Of a stretch of DNA of 64,000 nucleotides, positions 1-9,262 are shown in pieces. This DNA comes from Metapseudomonas resinovorans DSM 21078 (GTDB lineage Bacteria > Pseudomonadota > Gammaproteobacteria > Pseudomonadales > Pseudomonadaceae). Position 1 is the stretch's first letter. Each line of letters starts with the position of its first letter. The stretch spans positions 93,492-157,491 of the forward strand of contig NZ_KE384031.1 in NCBI RefSeq assembly GCF_000423545.1. The letters are read 5' to 3'. A model generated the notes under the pieces. It was not told the origin of the DNA. It worked only from the letters and a program-made list of their open reading frames with translations, and made no database searches. The translations under genes and the position numbers were made by a program.

Positions 1-100
1 CCCCTGCCACTCCGCCCGATGGGTTTCGTGCCTCAACCCATCCTACAGACCCGTAGGTTGGCGTAGAGCGCAGCGAAACCCAACGATCCACGTGCCATCG
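1..100. repeat. Dispersed intergenic repeat, GATGGGTTTCG / CAACCCATCCTAC family
   Basis: The first 100 bases hold no gene. They contain GATGGGTTTCG followed by CCTCAACCCATCCTAC and an inverted copy ending GCAGCGAAACCCAAC. Related copies occur in this window near 37070-37102, 39004-39200 and 51060-51122, always between genes. This looks like a species-specific intergenic repeat rather than coding DNA. Confidence 0.6.
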
Positions 101-165
101 GTCCACCATCGCCGGGGCGACTCCAGTAGCATGGCGGCAGCATTTCCAGGACGGGTAGCGCGAAC

Positions 166-1074
166 GTGATCAGAGAACTCAGGACATTCGTGGCAGTGGC
201 CAGGCTTGGTAGTTTCTCCGCTGCCGCCCGCCAGGTCAGCCTGACCCAGGCCGCGGTCAGCGCGCAGATGAAGAGCCTGGAAGATGCACTCGGTATGCCG
301 CTATTCGACCGCACGGCCAAGTCGGTCACCCTCAATGCCAACGGGCTGCGAGTTCTGCCGATGGCGGAAGAGATGCTGGCGCTGTACGCCCGCATGTGCC
401 TGCCGGAAACCCTGGAGGGCTATCGTGGCAGCCTGAACATAGGCGCCATCGGTACGGTGCAGACCGGTGTATTGCCGGAAACCCTCAAGCGCCTCAAAGA
501 GGCCGCGCCGCTGCTGGAAGCCCGGCTGATTCCCGGCGTTTCGCTGGACCTCGTGGGCCAGGTGGAGGCCGGTGACCTGGACCTGGCGCTGATCATCGAG
601 CCGCCCTTCCCGCTCGCCAAGGAAATCCATATGGAGCGAGTGCTGGAGGAGCCCTTCGTACTGATCCACCCGCCGGGAACGCGCTTCGACAGCATCGCCG
701 AAATGCTCGAGTGCCACCCCTTCATCCGTTACGACAGCAAGTCGTTCGGCGGGCGGCTGGTGGGCAAGTTCCTCAAGGACCGCAAGCTGCACGTGGACCA
801 GGTCATGGAGCTGGATGACCTGGACGCCATCGTGCGCATGGTGGAAACCGGCCTGGGCGTGGCCATCATTCCCTTTGCCGGGGTCTGGTTGCGGAGCGCA
901 TCCACGGTTCAGGTACGTGCCCTGGGTGAGTGGGCGTTCACGCGGGAGATTGTGCTGGTGTGCCGCTACGGCAACAAGGCACTGCCACAGGTCGACCTGT
1001 TCCGCAGGGTACTGCAGCAGTCAGCGCTCGGTTACATGGAGGAGCTGAGCGTCCGCTTCGCCCAGCGAAATTGA
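166..1074 (+). CDS. LysR-family transcriptional regulator
   Basis: A 302-residue LysR-type regulator starting at a GTG codon. The N-terminal winged helix-turn-helix (about residues 1-60) shows the usual pattern, with SFSAAARQ followed by LTQAAVSAQ and an LFDR motif. The rest is the periplasmic-binding-protein-like effector domain (about 90-290), including a typical G-L-G-V-A-I-I-P segment near residue 230. The next gene, a VOC protein, is on the same strand about 120 bp downstream, so the two may be linked, but no operator was recognised. The effector and targets cannot be told from sequence. Confidence 0.88.
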   Translation: MIRELRTFVAVARLGSFSAAARQVSLTQAAVSAQMKSLEDALGMPLFDRTAKSVTLNANGLRVLPMAEEMLALYARMCLPETLEGYRGSLNIGAIGTVQTGVLPETLKRLKEAAPLLEARLIPGVSLDLVGQVEAGDLDLALIIEPPFPLAKEIHMERVLEEPFVLIHPPGTRFDSIAEMLECHPFIRYDSKSFGGRLVGKFLKDRKLHVDQVMELDDLDAIVRMVETGLGVAIIPFAGVWLRSASTVQVRALGEWAFTREIVLVCRYGNKALPQVDLFRRVLQQSALGYMEELSVRFAQRN

Positions 1075-1192
1075 CGGCGACACCAAGCATAAAGATCCTT
1101 TGGGCTGAGCGATGCGCATATTCGCTTTCGCCCCGAAGGGTTAGAATCGAACATTGAAGCCTCCAATTACAGGCAACCGCTCGGAGACTTCG

Positions 1193-1618
1193 ATGAGCCT
1201 CTCCCCCTTCCACCTGGCGATTCCCGTTTACGACCTCCCCGCCGCCCGTGCCTTCTACGGCGAAGTGTTCGGCCTGGAGGAAGGCCGTTCCAGCACCCAG
1301 TGGGTGGACTTCAACTTCTTCGGTCACCAGTTGGTGATTCACGAACATCCCAAGACCGACTCGCAGAGCCACGCCCACACCAACGCGGTAGACGGCCACG
1401 ATGTGCCCGTGCCGCATTTCGGCGTGGTGCTGGAATGGTCCCAGTGGGAAGCCCTAGCCGAGCGCCTGGCGTCACTCGGCACCCGGTTCGTGATCGAACC
1501 CCACATCCGCTTCAAGGGCCAAGTCGGCGAGCAGGCCACCATGTTCCTCTTCGACCCGTGCGGAAACGCCCTGGAGTTCAAGGCCTTCAAGGACATCGGC
1601 CAGCTGTTCGCCAAGTAA
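1193..1618 (+). CDS. VOC family (glyoxalase/dioxygenase-fold) protein
   Basis: A 141-residue single-domain protein of the vicinal oxygen chelate superfamily. It opens [17 protein letters not shown], the classic first beta-alpha unit with a metal-ligand His, and ends with [15 protein letters not shown], the C-terminal strand carrying the Glu ligand. The internal ATG at 1193 is preferred over an upstream in-frame start at 1154 because the domain begins right there. VOC members include glyoxalases, dioxygenases and resistance proteins, and the substrate of this one is unknown. No obvious partner gene is present. Confidence 0.85.
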   Translation: MSLSPFHLAIPVYDLPAARAFYGEVFGLEEGRSSTQWVDFNFFGHQLVIHEHPKTDSQSHAHTNAVDGHDVPVPHFGVVLEWSQWEALAERLASLGTRFVIEPHIRFKGQVGEQATMFLFDPCGNALEFKAFKDIGQLFAK

Positions 1619-1754
1619 GCCCTTTGATCCGCGTCCCACCTTGTGAGCGCACGGGGTGGATCGCGGCAGGGGTTTCCTGCCGGACATTTCAGGGAGGCGG
1701 GCCTGCCAGCAGCCACGGCCGACGGTGGCGTCCGACAAACGCGCCCGGTGCCTT

Positions 1755-2672
1755 TCACGCGCTGGCGCCGTGCTCCTGCCAGTACGTCTTCAGGTACTCG
1801 ATGAACACCTTCACCTTGCGCGTGTTGCGCCGGTGGGTGAGGTAGAGCACGTAGATCTGCGGGCCGAAGCCACTCGGTTCGCGCCAGCACTCGGGCATCA
1901 CCTCAACCAGTTCGCCTCGCGCCAGATAAGGTGCCGCGCTCCACTGCGGGATGAACTGCAGGCCCTGGCCGTCCAGCAGGCAGGCGAGCAGGAAGTCGTA
2001 GTTGTCGCTCGACACACGCGGCGCGGGCTGGTTCAGGCGGATGCGCTGATCGTCCTTGGTCACCCACCAGAAATGCCGGTTGAGCAAGGGATGCCGGAGG
2101 ATCAGCCAGTCGTGCTGTAGGTAATTGTCCAGGGTCACCTCCCCGCCCCGACTCGCCAGGTAGGCAGGGCTGGCGCAGAGGGTGATGCGGTTCTCCACCA
2201 GCGGCTGGGCGATCACGCCGGGCAGGTCGGTGGGACCATCGCGCAAGGCCAGGTCATAGCCACCGTCCACCAGGTCGACGTAGGTGTCAGAGAGGTCCAC
2301 CTCCAGGTGCACGTGAGGATGCTCGCGCAGGAAGCGGCAGCAGACGGCATTGAGGAAGGCCGGGGCGAATGACGGCGGCGCGGTGATGCGCAGGCTGCCG
2401 CGCAGTTCGTGCTGCAACTGTTCGACCCCCTCGCCAGCGAGCTGCAACTGCATCAGCGCCTGACGAGCGCCTTCCAGGTAGATGTGCCCAGCCTCGGTGA
2501 GTGACATCCGACGGGTGGTGCGCTCGAACAGCTTGGCGCCAAGGCCCTCTTCCAGTTGCGCGATGGCCTTGGTCAACGAGGACGGCGTAGTGCCGAGCTG
2601 CTCGGCGGCGCGGCTGAAATTACCCTGTTCGGCGGCGGCCACGAACATGCCCAGCGCGGTCAATCGGTCCAT
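1755..2672 (-). CDS. LysR-family regulator, divergent from the amidohydrolase unit
   Basis: A LysR-type regulator of about 305 residues. The HTH spans roughly residues 1-60, with GNFSRAAEQLGTTPSSLTK and the motif LFERTTRRMSLTEAG, followed by a substrate-binding domain of the CrgA-like class. An ATG at 2672 with a purine-rich stretch just upstream is preferred over a GTG at 2684. It is transcribed away from the exported amidohydrolase gene that starts at 2781. The roughly 110-bp gap between them is the expected place for its operator, so control of the downstream catabolic/transport unit is the likely role (inference). Confidence 0.87.
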   Translation of the reverse strand: MDRLTALGMFVAAAEQGNFSRAAEQLGTTPSSLTKAIAQLEEGLGAKLFERTTRRMSLTEAGHIYLEGARQALMQLQLAGEGVEQLQHELRGSLRITAPPSFAPAFLNAVCCRFLREHPHVHLEVDLSDTYVDLVDGGYDLALRDGPTDLPGVIAQPLVENRITLCASPAYLASRGGEVTLDNYLQHDWLILRHPLLNRHFWWVTKDDQRIRLNQPAPRVSSDNYDFLLACLLDGQGLQFIPQWSAAPYLARGELVEVMPECWREPSGFGPQIYVLYLTHRRNTRKVKVFIEYLKTYWQEHGASA

Positions 2673-2780
2673 TTTTATTTCCACTTCAGAAAAGAAGTTA
2701 TGCCGAGCCCGGCGTTATTCCAGGCTGGCCGACTGGTTAGTCTTTGCCCACAGACCAACAAGAATCAAGGCCACCCACCC

Positions 2781-4508
2781 ATGAAGCCGATTGTCTCCCT
2801 GGCACTCTCCGTCGCCCTCGCCTTTTCTTCCATGGAAACTATGGCAGCCGCCGATCTCATCCTGCACAACGGCAAGGTCTACACCGCCGAACCGGGCCAC
2901 CCCCTGCAACAGGCAGTCGCCATCGAGAACGGCAAGATCTTGGCCGTCGGCTCCGACGCCGAGGTCCTGAAGCTCAAGCAGGCGGAGACACACGTGCTGG
3001 ATCTCGGCGGCAAGGTGCTGATGCCGGGCTTCATCGACTCCCACGCCCATGTGATCAAGGGTGGGCTGCAGATGCGCCAGGCCAACCTCAATGGCGAGGA
3101 GATTCCGCTGGATGAGCTGGAGCAACGCCTGCGCCAATGGCGTGAAGACGGCAAGGCCAAGCGTGGCGAGTTCCTGGTAGTCGGCGGTCTGCCCTCCAGC
3201 TACTGGGACCAGCTCGACGCTTTCGGACAGCGCTTCAACCACGGCGAATGGACCGATACGCCAATCCTCTTCGCCGGCTGGGATTACCACACCGGCTGGG
3301 CCAACCAGGCCATGCTGAAGCGCGCGGGTATCGACGCCGCCAAGGTGAAGCGCCTGACGGGCGAAGCGCTGGCCACCATCGGTCACAGCAAAGACGGCCA
3401 GCCAAACGGTTTTCTGGTTGACGCAGGCCTTTATGCAGCGCAGGAGCTGATCCCCCTGCCCTCCGACCGCGACCTGCTGGCCGGCGGCCGCGACGCGCTG
3501 AAGTACTACAACAGCCTGGGGATTACCGCCTGGATGGACCCGCTGGCCAACGAGATTCCCGGCGGGCCACTAGACAACAGCTCGGTTGGCGTACTGCCCA
3601 CCTACAAGGCGCTGGCCGAGTCCGGCGAGCTCACCGCCCATGTCGCCGCCCTGCTGATGGCCGACTCCAAGGCCACGCCCAAGGACCTCGACGAACTCGA
3701 TAAGGTGCGCCAGCAATTCCACGGCGTGCCGAACCTGAGCTTGCCCGGCATCAAGGTCTTCGCCGATGGCGTGGCGGAGCACCCGGCGCAGAGCGCGGCG
3801 ATGCTGGAGCCCTACAAGAACTCCAACAAGAGCGGTGAGCTGCTGATCGACCCGGCGCATTTCGGCGAGCTGGTGGATGCCGCCGACGCCCGTGGCTGGC
3901 TGGTGCATGTGCACGCCATCGGTGACCGCGCCGTGCGCGAGTCCCTCAATGGCATCGAGCAGGCGCGCAAGACCCGCAACAGTGGAATCCCCCACTCCAT
4001 CACGCACCTGCAGATGGTCAACCCGAAGGAGTTCGCCCGTTTCAAGCCGCTGGATGTGATCGCCTCCATGCAGCTCTACTGGGCCAGCGCCGACGAGCTG
4101 AGCGTCGACCTGGTCCAGCCCTATGTCAGCGCCATGGCCTTCCAGTACCAGTACCCGGCCCGCTCGCTGCTGAAGCGCGGCGCCATCATCGCCGGGGCCA
4201 GCGACTGGCCGATCACCACGCCCGAGCCGTGGAAGGCCATCTACCAGGCCGTCAGCCGCAAGGGCCCGAAAGGCGTGCTGAACGCCGCCGAGGAAATCGA
4301 CCGGGAAACGATGTTCCAGGCCTACACCCTGAACGCCGCCCGCGCCATTCGCCTCGACGACCGGATCGGCTCGCTGAAACCGGGCAAACAGGCCGACCTG
4401 GTCCTGCTGGACCGCGACGTGTTCCAGGTCGAGCCCGAGGCCCTGCGCGATACCCAGGTGTTGAAAACCTGGTTCGCCGGGCGCGATGTCTTCACCCGCA
4501 ATCGCTGA
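2781..4508 (+). CDS. Exported amidohydrolase (YtcJ-like)
   Basis: A metal-dependent amidohydrolase of about 575 residues. The start at 2781 gives a clear signal peptide (MKPIVSLALSVALAFSS...AAA) before the mature sequence ADLILHNGKVYTAEPG. The metal-binding FIDSHAHV motif lies near residue 80, a further His region (VHVHAIGDRA) near residue 375, and the C-terminal strand GSLKPGKQADLVLLDRD is typical of the YtcJ/amidohydrolase-3 group. Expected reaction: hydrolysis of a C-N (amide-like) bond, here probably in the periplasm. It heads a co-directional set with a C45 hydrolase and an MFS transporter. The substrate is unknown. Confidence 0.88.
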   Translation: MKPIVSLALSVALAFSSMETMAAADLILHNGKVYTAEPGHPLQQAVAIENGKILAVGSDAEVLKLKQAETHVLDLGGKVLMPGFIDSHAHVIKGGLQMRQANLNGEEIPLDELEQRLRQWREDGKAKRGEFLVVGGLPSSYWDQLDAFGQRFNHGEWTDTPILFAGWDYHTGWANQAMLKRAGIDAAKVKRLTGEALATIGHSKDGQPNGFLVDAGLYAAQELIPLPSDRDLLAGGRDALKYYNSLGITAWMDPLANEIPGGPLDNSSVGVLPTYKALAESGELTAHVAALLMADSKATPKDLDELDKVRQQFHGVPNLSLPGIKVFADGVAEHPAQSAAMLEPYKNSNKSGELLIDPAHFGELVDAADARGWLVHVHAIGDRAVRESLNGIEQARKTRNSGIPHSITHLQMVNPKEFARFKPLDVIASMQLYWASADELSVDLVQPYVSAMAFQYQYPARSLLKRGAIIAGASDWPITTPEPWKAIYQAVSRKGPKGVLNAAEEIDRETMFQAYTLNAARAIRLDDRIGSLKPGKQADLVLLDRDVFQVEPEALRDTQVLKTWFAGRDVFTRNR

Positions 4509-4584
4509 CCTATTTCTTCCCGCCACAGGGCACCGCTCCGGTGTGCTGCCCCGAAACAATCCAACGTTCAACAGGTAACTTGCA

Positions 4585-5661
4585 GTGAAAGTCCATACCT
4601 TCGTCACCGACACCCAGAACCCACAGATCCGTGGCCGGCAGATCGGTGAACGGTGGGCGGAGCAGATCCGGCAAACGGTATCGCTCTACCTCGATTTCTT
4701 CTCCCAGGTGGATGTCGATCCTGCCCAGGTCCGCCAGCTGGGCGAAGCCAGCCTCGGCGCCCTGGAAGCCTGGAGCCCGGCACTGGCCCAGGAAGTGGCG
4801 GCCACCGCAGAAGGTGCCGGGCTGCCGGTCTGGCAACTGGCGGCACTGAACGCCCGCACCGAAATCCTCGCGGTGATGCCGACACCGCCCGAAGGCGAAT
4901 GCTCCACCGCCGTGTTCGCCCCGCGCGGCGCCAAGGCCCCGCGCACCATCCAGACCTGGGACTGGCACGACGCCCTGGTGCCCAATGGCCTGATGCTGCA
5001 GCTCACGGGCAGCACCGGCCTTGGTGTCAAGCTGTTCACCGAGTTCGGCATGCTCGGCAAGATCGGCGTGAACAGCGCAGGCCTCGGCCTGCACTTCAAC
5101 ATCCTCCACCACCGCAGCGACAACGACAGCGCCGGCGTGCCGGTGCACGCCATCGCCCGGCGCCTGCTGGAAGAAGCCCGCAGCGTGGACGAAGCCATTG
5201 CCCTCGCCCGCTCGGCGCGGGTCAGCGCGTCCACCGTGCTGACGGTGTTCTCGCGCCACGATGCATCGCCCCGCGCAGCGAGCATCGAACTCTCCCGCGA
5301 AGCCACCGCCGTGGTACTCCCTCGCGAGGACGGCTGGATCACCCACACCAACCACTTCCTCGCCCCGGAGCTGGTGCCCGGCGAACGCACCCTGGACGTG
5401 TCAACCACCTACGCCCGCCTGGACCACGTGAACGGCAATCTGGACGCCATGACCGGCAGAACCCTGGCCTCCCGCGCCAGCGCCATGTGCGGCGACCTGG
5501 GCGAGCAGGCGCCGATCTGCTTCCACCCGGACCTGGCCCTGGCGCCCAAGGAGCGCTGGGAAACCCTGCTCACCATCGGCATCGACACCGAGCAGTTCGA
5601 GCTGGAATACGCCGCGGGCAACCCAGTGGTACTGGCCCGCTCGGGCAGCGTGCGTTTCTGA
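4585..5661 (+). CDS. C45-family N-terminal nucleophile hydrolase / acyltransferase
   Basis: A 358-residue protein related to acyl-CoA:6-aminopenicillanate acyltransferase and other C45 peptidase-family Ntn hydrolases. The likely self-processing site is the Gly-Glu-Cys-Ser segment at residue 106, where Cys106 would become the N-terminal nucleophile after autocleavage. The following strand (TAVFAPRG) and the TWDWHD motif match the family. The start is GTG with CAGG upstream. No signal peptide is visible, so it is probably cytoplasmic. It lies 76 bp after the amidohydrolase and 70 bp before the transporter. Family members cleave or transfer acyl groups on amides; the actual substrate is unknown. 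Confidence 0.82.
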   Translation: MKVHTFVTDTQNPQIRGRQIGERWAEQIRQTVSLYLDFFSQVDVDPAQVRQLGEASLGALEAWSPALAQEVAATAEGAGLPVWQLAALNARTEILAVMPTPPEGECSTAVFAPRGAKAPRTIQTWDWHDALVPNGLMLQLTGSTGLGVKLFTEFGMLGKIGVNSAGLGLHFNILHHRSDNDSAGVPVHAIARRLLEEARSVDEAIALARSARVSASTVLTVFSRHDASPRAASIELSREATAVVLPREDGWITHTNHFLAPELVPGERTLDVSTTYARLDHVNGNLDAMTGRTLASRASAMCGDLGEQAPICFHPDLALAPKERWETLLTIGIDTEQFELEYAAGNPVVLARSGSVRF

Positions 5662-5731
5662 CCCTGATCGGCGGCCGGCGCCACCGGCCGCCAACAGCTC
5701 CCCTCAACAACGACAAGACGAGCAAAGGCAC

Positions 5732-7063
5732 ATGGCCAATCAACCCTCCCCGGCAACGGGTTCGCAATCGGTGCTCCGGACGTTCTTCGTCTCGGGCATG
5801 GGCACCGCCCTGGAGTTCTACGACTTCGTCATCTACGGCATCGCCGCCGCCCTGGTCTTTCCACAGGTGTTCTTCCCCGACCTGGACCCGCTCACCGCAA
5901 CGCTGGTGGCGTTCGGCGCCTTCGGTGCCGGCTTCTTCGCCCGCCCCCTGGGCGGCATGGTGTTCGGCCACCTCGGCGACAAGGCCGGCCGCCAGAAAGC
6001 CCTGGTGATCACCCTGCTGCTGATGGGCTTTTCCACCCTGGCCATCGGCTGCCTGCCCTCCCACGAGAGCATCGGCGCCGCGGCCCCCGTGCTGCTGGTG
6101 CTGCTGCGCCTTGTGCAAGGTTTTGCCGCGGGCGGCGAGTGGGGCGGCGCAGCGTTGTTCGGCATCGAGTCGGCACCCCGCGGCAAGCGCGGCCTGTGGG
6201 GCAGCTTCACCAGCATGGGCATCGGCATCGGCGGCATCCTGGGTTCTGCGGTGTTCGCCATCGTCAGCACCGCATACGATGACAACCTGGCCGACTTCGC
6301 CTGGCGCATCCCCTTCTGGCTCGGCGGTATCCTGGTACTGATCGGCCTCTACGCACGCCTGTCCAACCCCGCCAGCAAGCCGCTGCAACGCAACGAAAGC
6401 CCCCGCCTGCCCCTGGTCGCCGCCCTGCGCTCGCGCCCCCGGGAAATGTTGCTGTGCACCGGCATCGCCTTCGGCTACGTGACCATCGCCTACATAGGCA
6501 GCACCTTCTTCCTCGCCTACGCCACGCAACTGGGCTACGGCAGCACCGAAGCCTTGCTGTTCGACGTTTGCCTGTCGGTGGCCATCGTCATCAGCGCACC
6601 GCTATTCGCCAGCCTCTCCGACCGAATCGGCCGCCGCACCGTGATGATCCTCGGCGCCGCCCTGATGGCCGCCGGCTTCTTCGCCTTCTTCGCCCTGGTG
6701 GGTCGCCACAGCCTGCCCATCGCCTGCATGGCGTACATCGTGATCGGTGCACTGATGGGCGCAACCCAGGGCCCGATCCCGGCCTTCCTCGCCGAACAAT
6801 TCCCCCGCGACATGCGCTACTCCGGCATGTCCGCCGCCTACCAGATCGGCGCAGCCTTCGGCGGCGGTACCGCCTCCAGCCTGGCCACCGCCATCCTGAT
6901 CACCACCGGCAGCCCCTTTGGTGTGGCGGCGTACGGCGCAGCGGCGTTGGCCCTGGTGGCGCTGTGTTCGTTCCTGCTACGGGAGACGGCGCATCTGAGC
7001 ATGGAAGCGATTGATGCGGAGGCAGGGACTGGAGTGGGTGCGGGAATGGTGCAGTCGGCATGA
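5732..7063 (+). CDS. MFS transporter, metabolite:H+ symporter (MHS) type
   Basis: A 443-residue twelve-helix major facilitator protein. It opens with SGMGTALEFYDFVIYGIAAALVF, the signature of the MHS group (ProP/ShiA/KgtP-like), followed by a loop-2 motif GHLGDKAGRQKAL and the GFAAGGEWGGAALFG segment of helix 5. A second conserved loop (SLSDRIGRRTVMILG) opens the C-terminal half. This group imports organic acids, aromatic acids or betaines with protons. As the last gene of the amidohydrolase-C45 unit it probably imports their substrate or product. A strong terminator follows at 7123. Confidence 0.9.
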   Translation: MANQPSPATGSQSVLRTFFVSGMGTALEFYDFVIYGIAAALVFPQVFFPDLDPLTATLVAFGAFGAGFFARPLGGMVFGHLGDKAGRQKALVITLLLMGFSTLAIGCLPSHESIGAAAPVLLVLLRLVQGFAAGGEWGGAALFGIESAPRGKRGLWGSFTSMGIGIGGILGSAVFAIVSTAYDDNLADFAWRIPFWLGGILVLIGLYARLSNPASKPLQRNESPRLPLVAALRSRPREMLLCTGIAFGYVTIAYIGSTFFLAYATQLGYGSTEALLFDVCLSVAIVISAPLFASLSDRIGRRTVMILGAALMAAGFFAFFALVGRHSLPIACMAYIVIGALMGATQGPIPAFLAEQFPRDMRYSGMSAAYQIGAAFGGGTASSLATAILITTGSPFGVAAYGAAALALVALCSFLLRETAHLSMEAIDAEAGTGVGAGMVQSA

Positions 7064-7122
7064 GCGGCCAGTAGGAACCGCCCTTTCACTCACACGCCAA
7101 GGTAACTCCTGTTCAAATGAAG

Positions 7123-7151
7123 AACGGGCCCAGCAGGGCCCGTTTTCTTTT
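7123..7151 (+). terminator. Rho-independent terminator of the amidohydrolase-C45-MFS unit
   Basis: A perfect 9-bp stem, AACGGGCCC / GGGCCCGTT with loop AGCA, is followed by TTTCTTTT. It lies 60 bp after the transporter stop codon and points the same way. Confidence 0.85.
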
Positions 7152-7298
7152 GGGTGTTGTACTCGCCGATATGAACGCGCCGACCAACCACCGCTTCATC
7201 CTCGCAGAATGCAGCCCAGCCGGTTTTAGCGAATGCAGTTCTGTCCATGAACGTTGAAGGCCGCGTGAGTGAAGCGGGCGGCTATTCGCTGGACTTAC

Positions 7299-8270
7299 TC
7301 ACTGACCCTTCGACCACATCGCGGCAGTAGCCGCTTCCGCAGCCTGGTCCCGCTCCAGAAGCTGGATTTCTCCCTGAACCTCCGGGTAGATGGGGTAGAC
7401 GGCGGTCAGCACGTCTTTGTACTGGGGATGCCCGGCGTGACGAAAGTGGAGGTCACGGGCGAGATCTGCGGCGGAGTTGAACGAGAGGTCCGAGTTTGCC
7501 TTGATGAAGTCCCACCCACCCACCGCCTGTAACGCCAACTCCCGGGCTGCCAAGGTGGCTCCAGCCCCAACCAGGGCAGCGCCTCCGTTCTGGCTCGCCG
7601 CCGCAAGGTTGCCCACGGCACTGCCGGTACTCATACCGGCGGATACGGTCAACCCTTTCTCGACCCAGGGCGCCACAGTATCGTCTTCGGTAAAAGGACT
7701 CATGTATTTCCCGCCGCTGCCCAGGATGGGTTGCGGCAGGCGGAGGATGTCCTGCGCAGGGGCTGCGCCGGATACCAGGCTCAGGGAGTATGCCCCTCCC
7801 GCCTGGGGCATCGCGCCATTCTTCGGCATCGAATGCACAAGAATGAAGTAGGTCTTGTCGTCATCCGGCGGCAGGGTGATCACGACTTCCGAGTTGGGGC
7901 CATTAATGTCGAAGCTCCGGCCATATGACTGGTCCAATGCGATCGGCTTTTCTACCATCGCCTTGGTCACGTGATGCAGGGAGAGCGAGGTGTCCGATAC
8001 TTCCGAACGAACCGTAACGGTCACCTGCGAGCCCGGTTCCGCCTGGAAGCTGTAAATCTCCGATGCGATGGAAAGCTGGCCCTGCAGCGTTTGCCCCGGC
8101 TGGATCTGCTTTATCCGTGCGGCCATGGAACTCTCCATCATCGCGCGCACATCGGGGGGTGTCTCCGCCTCGATGCGGGCCAACTCGGCCATGATCTCTT
8201 CGGTGCTCGGGCGGTGAACGCAGCCCGTGAGCATTGCGCAACCCAGAATGGCGGTGGTGAGGAGCTTCAC
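7299..8270 (-). CDS. Lipoprotein with a PPC-like beta-sandwich domain, function unknown
   Basis: About 323 residues from a GTG at 8270. An upstream in-frame ATG at 8312 would put the signal peptide too far in. The N-terminus has a lipoprotein signal with lipobox LTGC (Cys17). Residues about 55-165 (starting QPGQTLQGQL, with alternating strands up to AYSLSL) resemble the pre-peptidase C-terminal (PPC) fold often found in secreted or surface proteins. The C-terminal half has a Gly/Ala-rich stretch and then a charged helical tail. It is the last gene of the five-gene lipoprotein locus that begins with the LpoB-like gene. No specific function is recognised. Confidence 0.75.
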   Translation of the reverse strand: MKLLTTAILGCAMLTGCVHRPSTEEIMAELARIEAETPPDVRAMMESSMAARIKQIQPGQTLQGQLSIASEIYSFQAEPGSQVTVTVRSEVSDTSLSLHHVTKAMVEKPIALDQSYGRSFDINGPNSEVVITLPPDDDKTYFILVHSMPKNGAMPQAGGAYSLSLVSGAAPAQDILRLPQPILGSGGKYMSPFTEDDTVAPWVEKGLTVSAGMSTGSAVGNLAAASQNGGAALVGAGATLAARELALQAVGGWDFIKANSDLSFNSAADLARDLHFRHAGHPQYKDVLTAVYPIYPEVQGEIQLLERDQAAEAATAAMWSKGQ

Positions 8271-8332
8271 GATCGCGTCTCTACCTTGTTCGTTGTAAGT
8301 GTTCGCGTCCATGGCCTAACCGGCCGGCCGCG

Positions 8333-9262
8333 TCAGGATCTGTTGCCTATCTGCTGCGACAGGGAGCGCATGAGCTTCAGCGTCAGCGCCCGCGAGATGC
8401 CTTCCACGGTCATCTCCGGGCTTTCCTCTTGCCGCTCGTAACCCTTGTTGGTGGCGACGAAGCGAGATTTACGCGCGCCTTCGACGTCCGAGCCATTGAC
8501 CAGGGCCGTGCCGAGAATGCGTCCGGTCCGGATGTCCTTCGCAGTGGCGCGGAAGTCGTAGCCAGGCTCAGAGCCGGAGCGGGTCACGCTGGTTTCCACC
8601 AGGATGTCGGCGTACCGGTCGAGGGCCGATATCTCGTTCAGGCTGGTGGAGTCGGCCGAGAGGTTCTGCCGCGCCATCTGCCGCAGGATGACCGAGCGAT
8701 CCACGACCTTGACGTTCGCCTCCAGGAACAGGCGGGTGATGGCATCCTCGAAACGCCATTTCCAGGCCTCACTGGGGTCTTCACGCTTACCGCTGGCGCC
8801 GTGGTGCAGCTCGTCAGTGCTCTCCACCTGCAGGGTAGCCGTCCCATGCGCCGCGAACTGACCTGCGTCCTGGCTGTAGCCGGCTGCTGACTGGGTGGAT
8901 TGCAGGGTGACCTGTTGCCGCTGGACAGGAATCCACTCGCGTATCTCGTCGCTGAGTTCGCGATTGAAGTAGATCGCAAGCCGTGGCGAGCGCGCCTGCC
9001 GGTAGGCAGCGTCGAACTCGGCCAGGGTGGCGCCAGAGGCTTCTTCCGTTGGCGGGGCAGCTTTGGTGATGTAGGGCTGCTCGTCGGGCAAGGCCGCTGC
9101 GCCTGGCTGGCTGCTCGGCGGGGGCACTCGTCCGGCCGGAGTTGCCTGCTCCAGGCGACTCTCCAGGACGGACGAGTCGAAGGGCTGTTCCTCGGCATGG
9201 GCCAATGGCCCGCCCGCGAGCAGGGCCGTCAGCACCGCCAGGGGGAAATGGCCCTTACCCAT
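8333..9262 (-). CDS. Exported CsgG/LpoB-like protein
   Basis: About 309 residues from the ATG at 9262, which overlaps the upstream stop codon by one base; a longer ORF from 9370 lacks a signal peptide. Signal peptide MGKGHFPLAVLTALLAGGPLAHA, then a low-complexity Pro/Ala/Glu linker, then an alpha/beta domain. Its strands (SPRLAIYFNRE; FLEANVKVVDRSVILRQMA; YADILVETSVTR; ATAKDIRTGRILGTALV) have the layout of CsgG, LpoB and TolB-N-like proteins. No lipobox Cys is visible. The neighbours are an LpoB-like and a YcfL-like lipoprotein, so an envelope role is likely. The CsgG-like call rests on pattern only. Confidence 0.62.
   Translation of the reverse strand: MGKGHFPLAVLTALLAGGPLAHAEEQPFDSSVLESRLEQATPAGRVPPPSSQPGAAALPDEQPYITKAAPPTEEASGATLAEFDAAYRQARSPRLAIYFNRELSDEIREWIPVQRQQVTLQSTQSAAGYSQDAGQFAAHGTATLQVESTDELHHGASGKREDPSEAWKWRFEDAITRLFLEANVKVVDRSVILRQMARQNLSADSTSLNEISALDRYADILVETSVTRSGSEPGYDFRATAKDIRTGRILGTALVNGSDVEGARKSRFVATNKGYERQEESPEMTVEGISRALTLKLMRSLSQQIGNRS

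Noticed and set aside
4653-6008. A plus-strand open frame of 451 codons over the C45 and MFS genes
   Set aside because: It lies in another frame of two clearly real genes and is rich in Arg, Pro and Gly without motifs.
8429-8890. Plus-strand frame opposite the CsgG-like gene
   Set aside because: Antisense to a gene with signal peptide, overlap-coupled start and coherent fold; no independent support.
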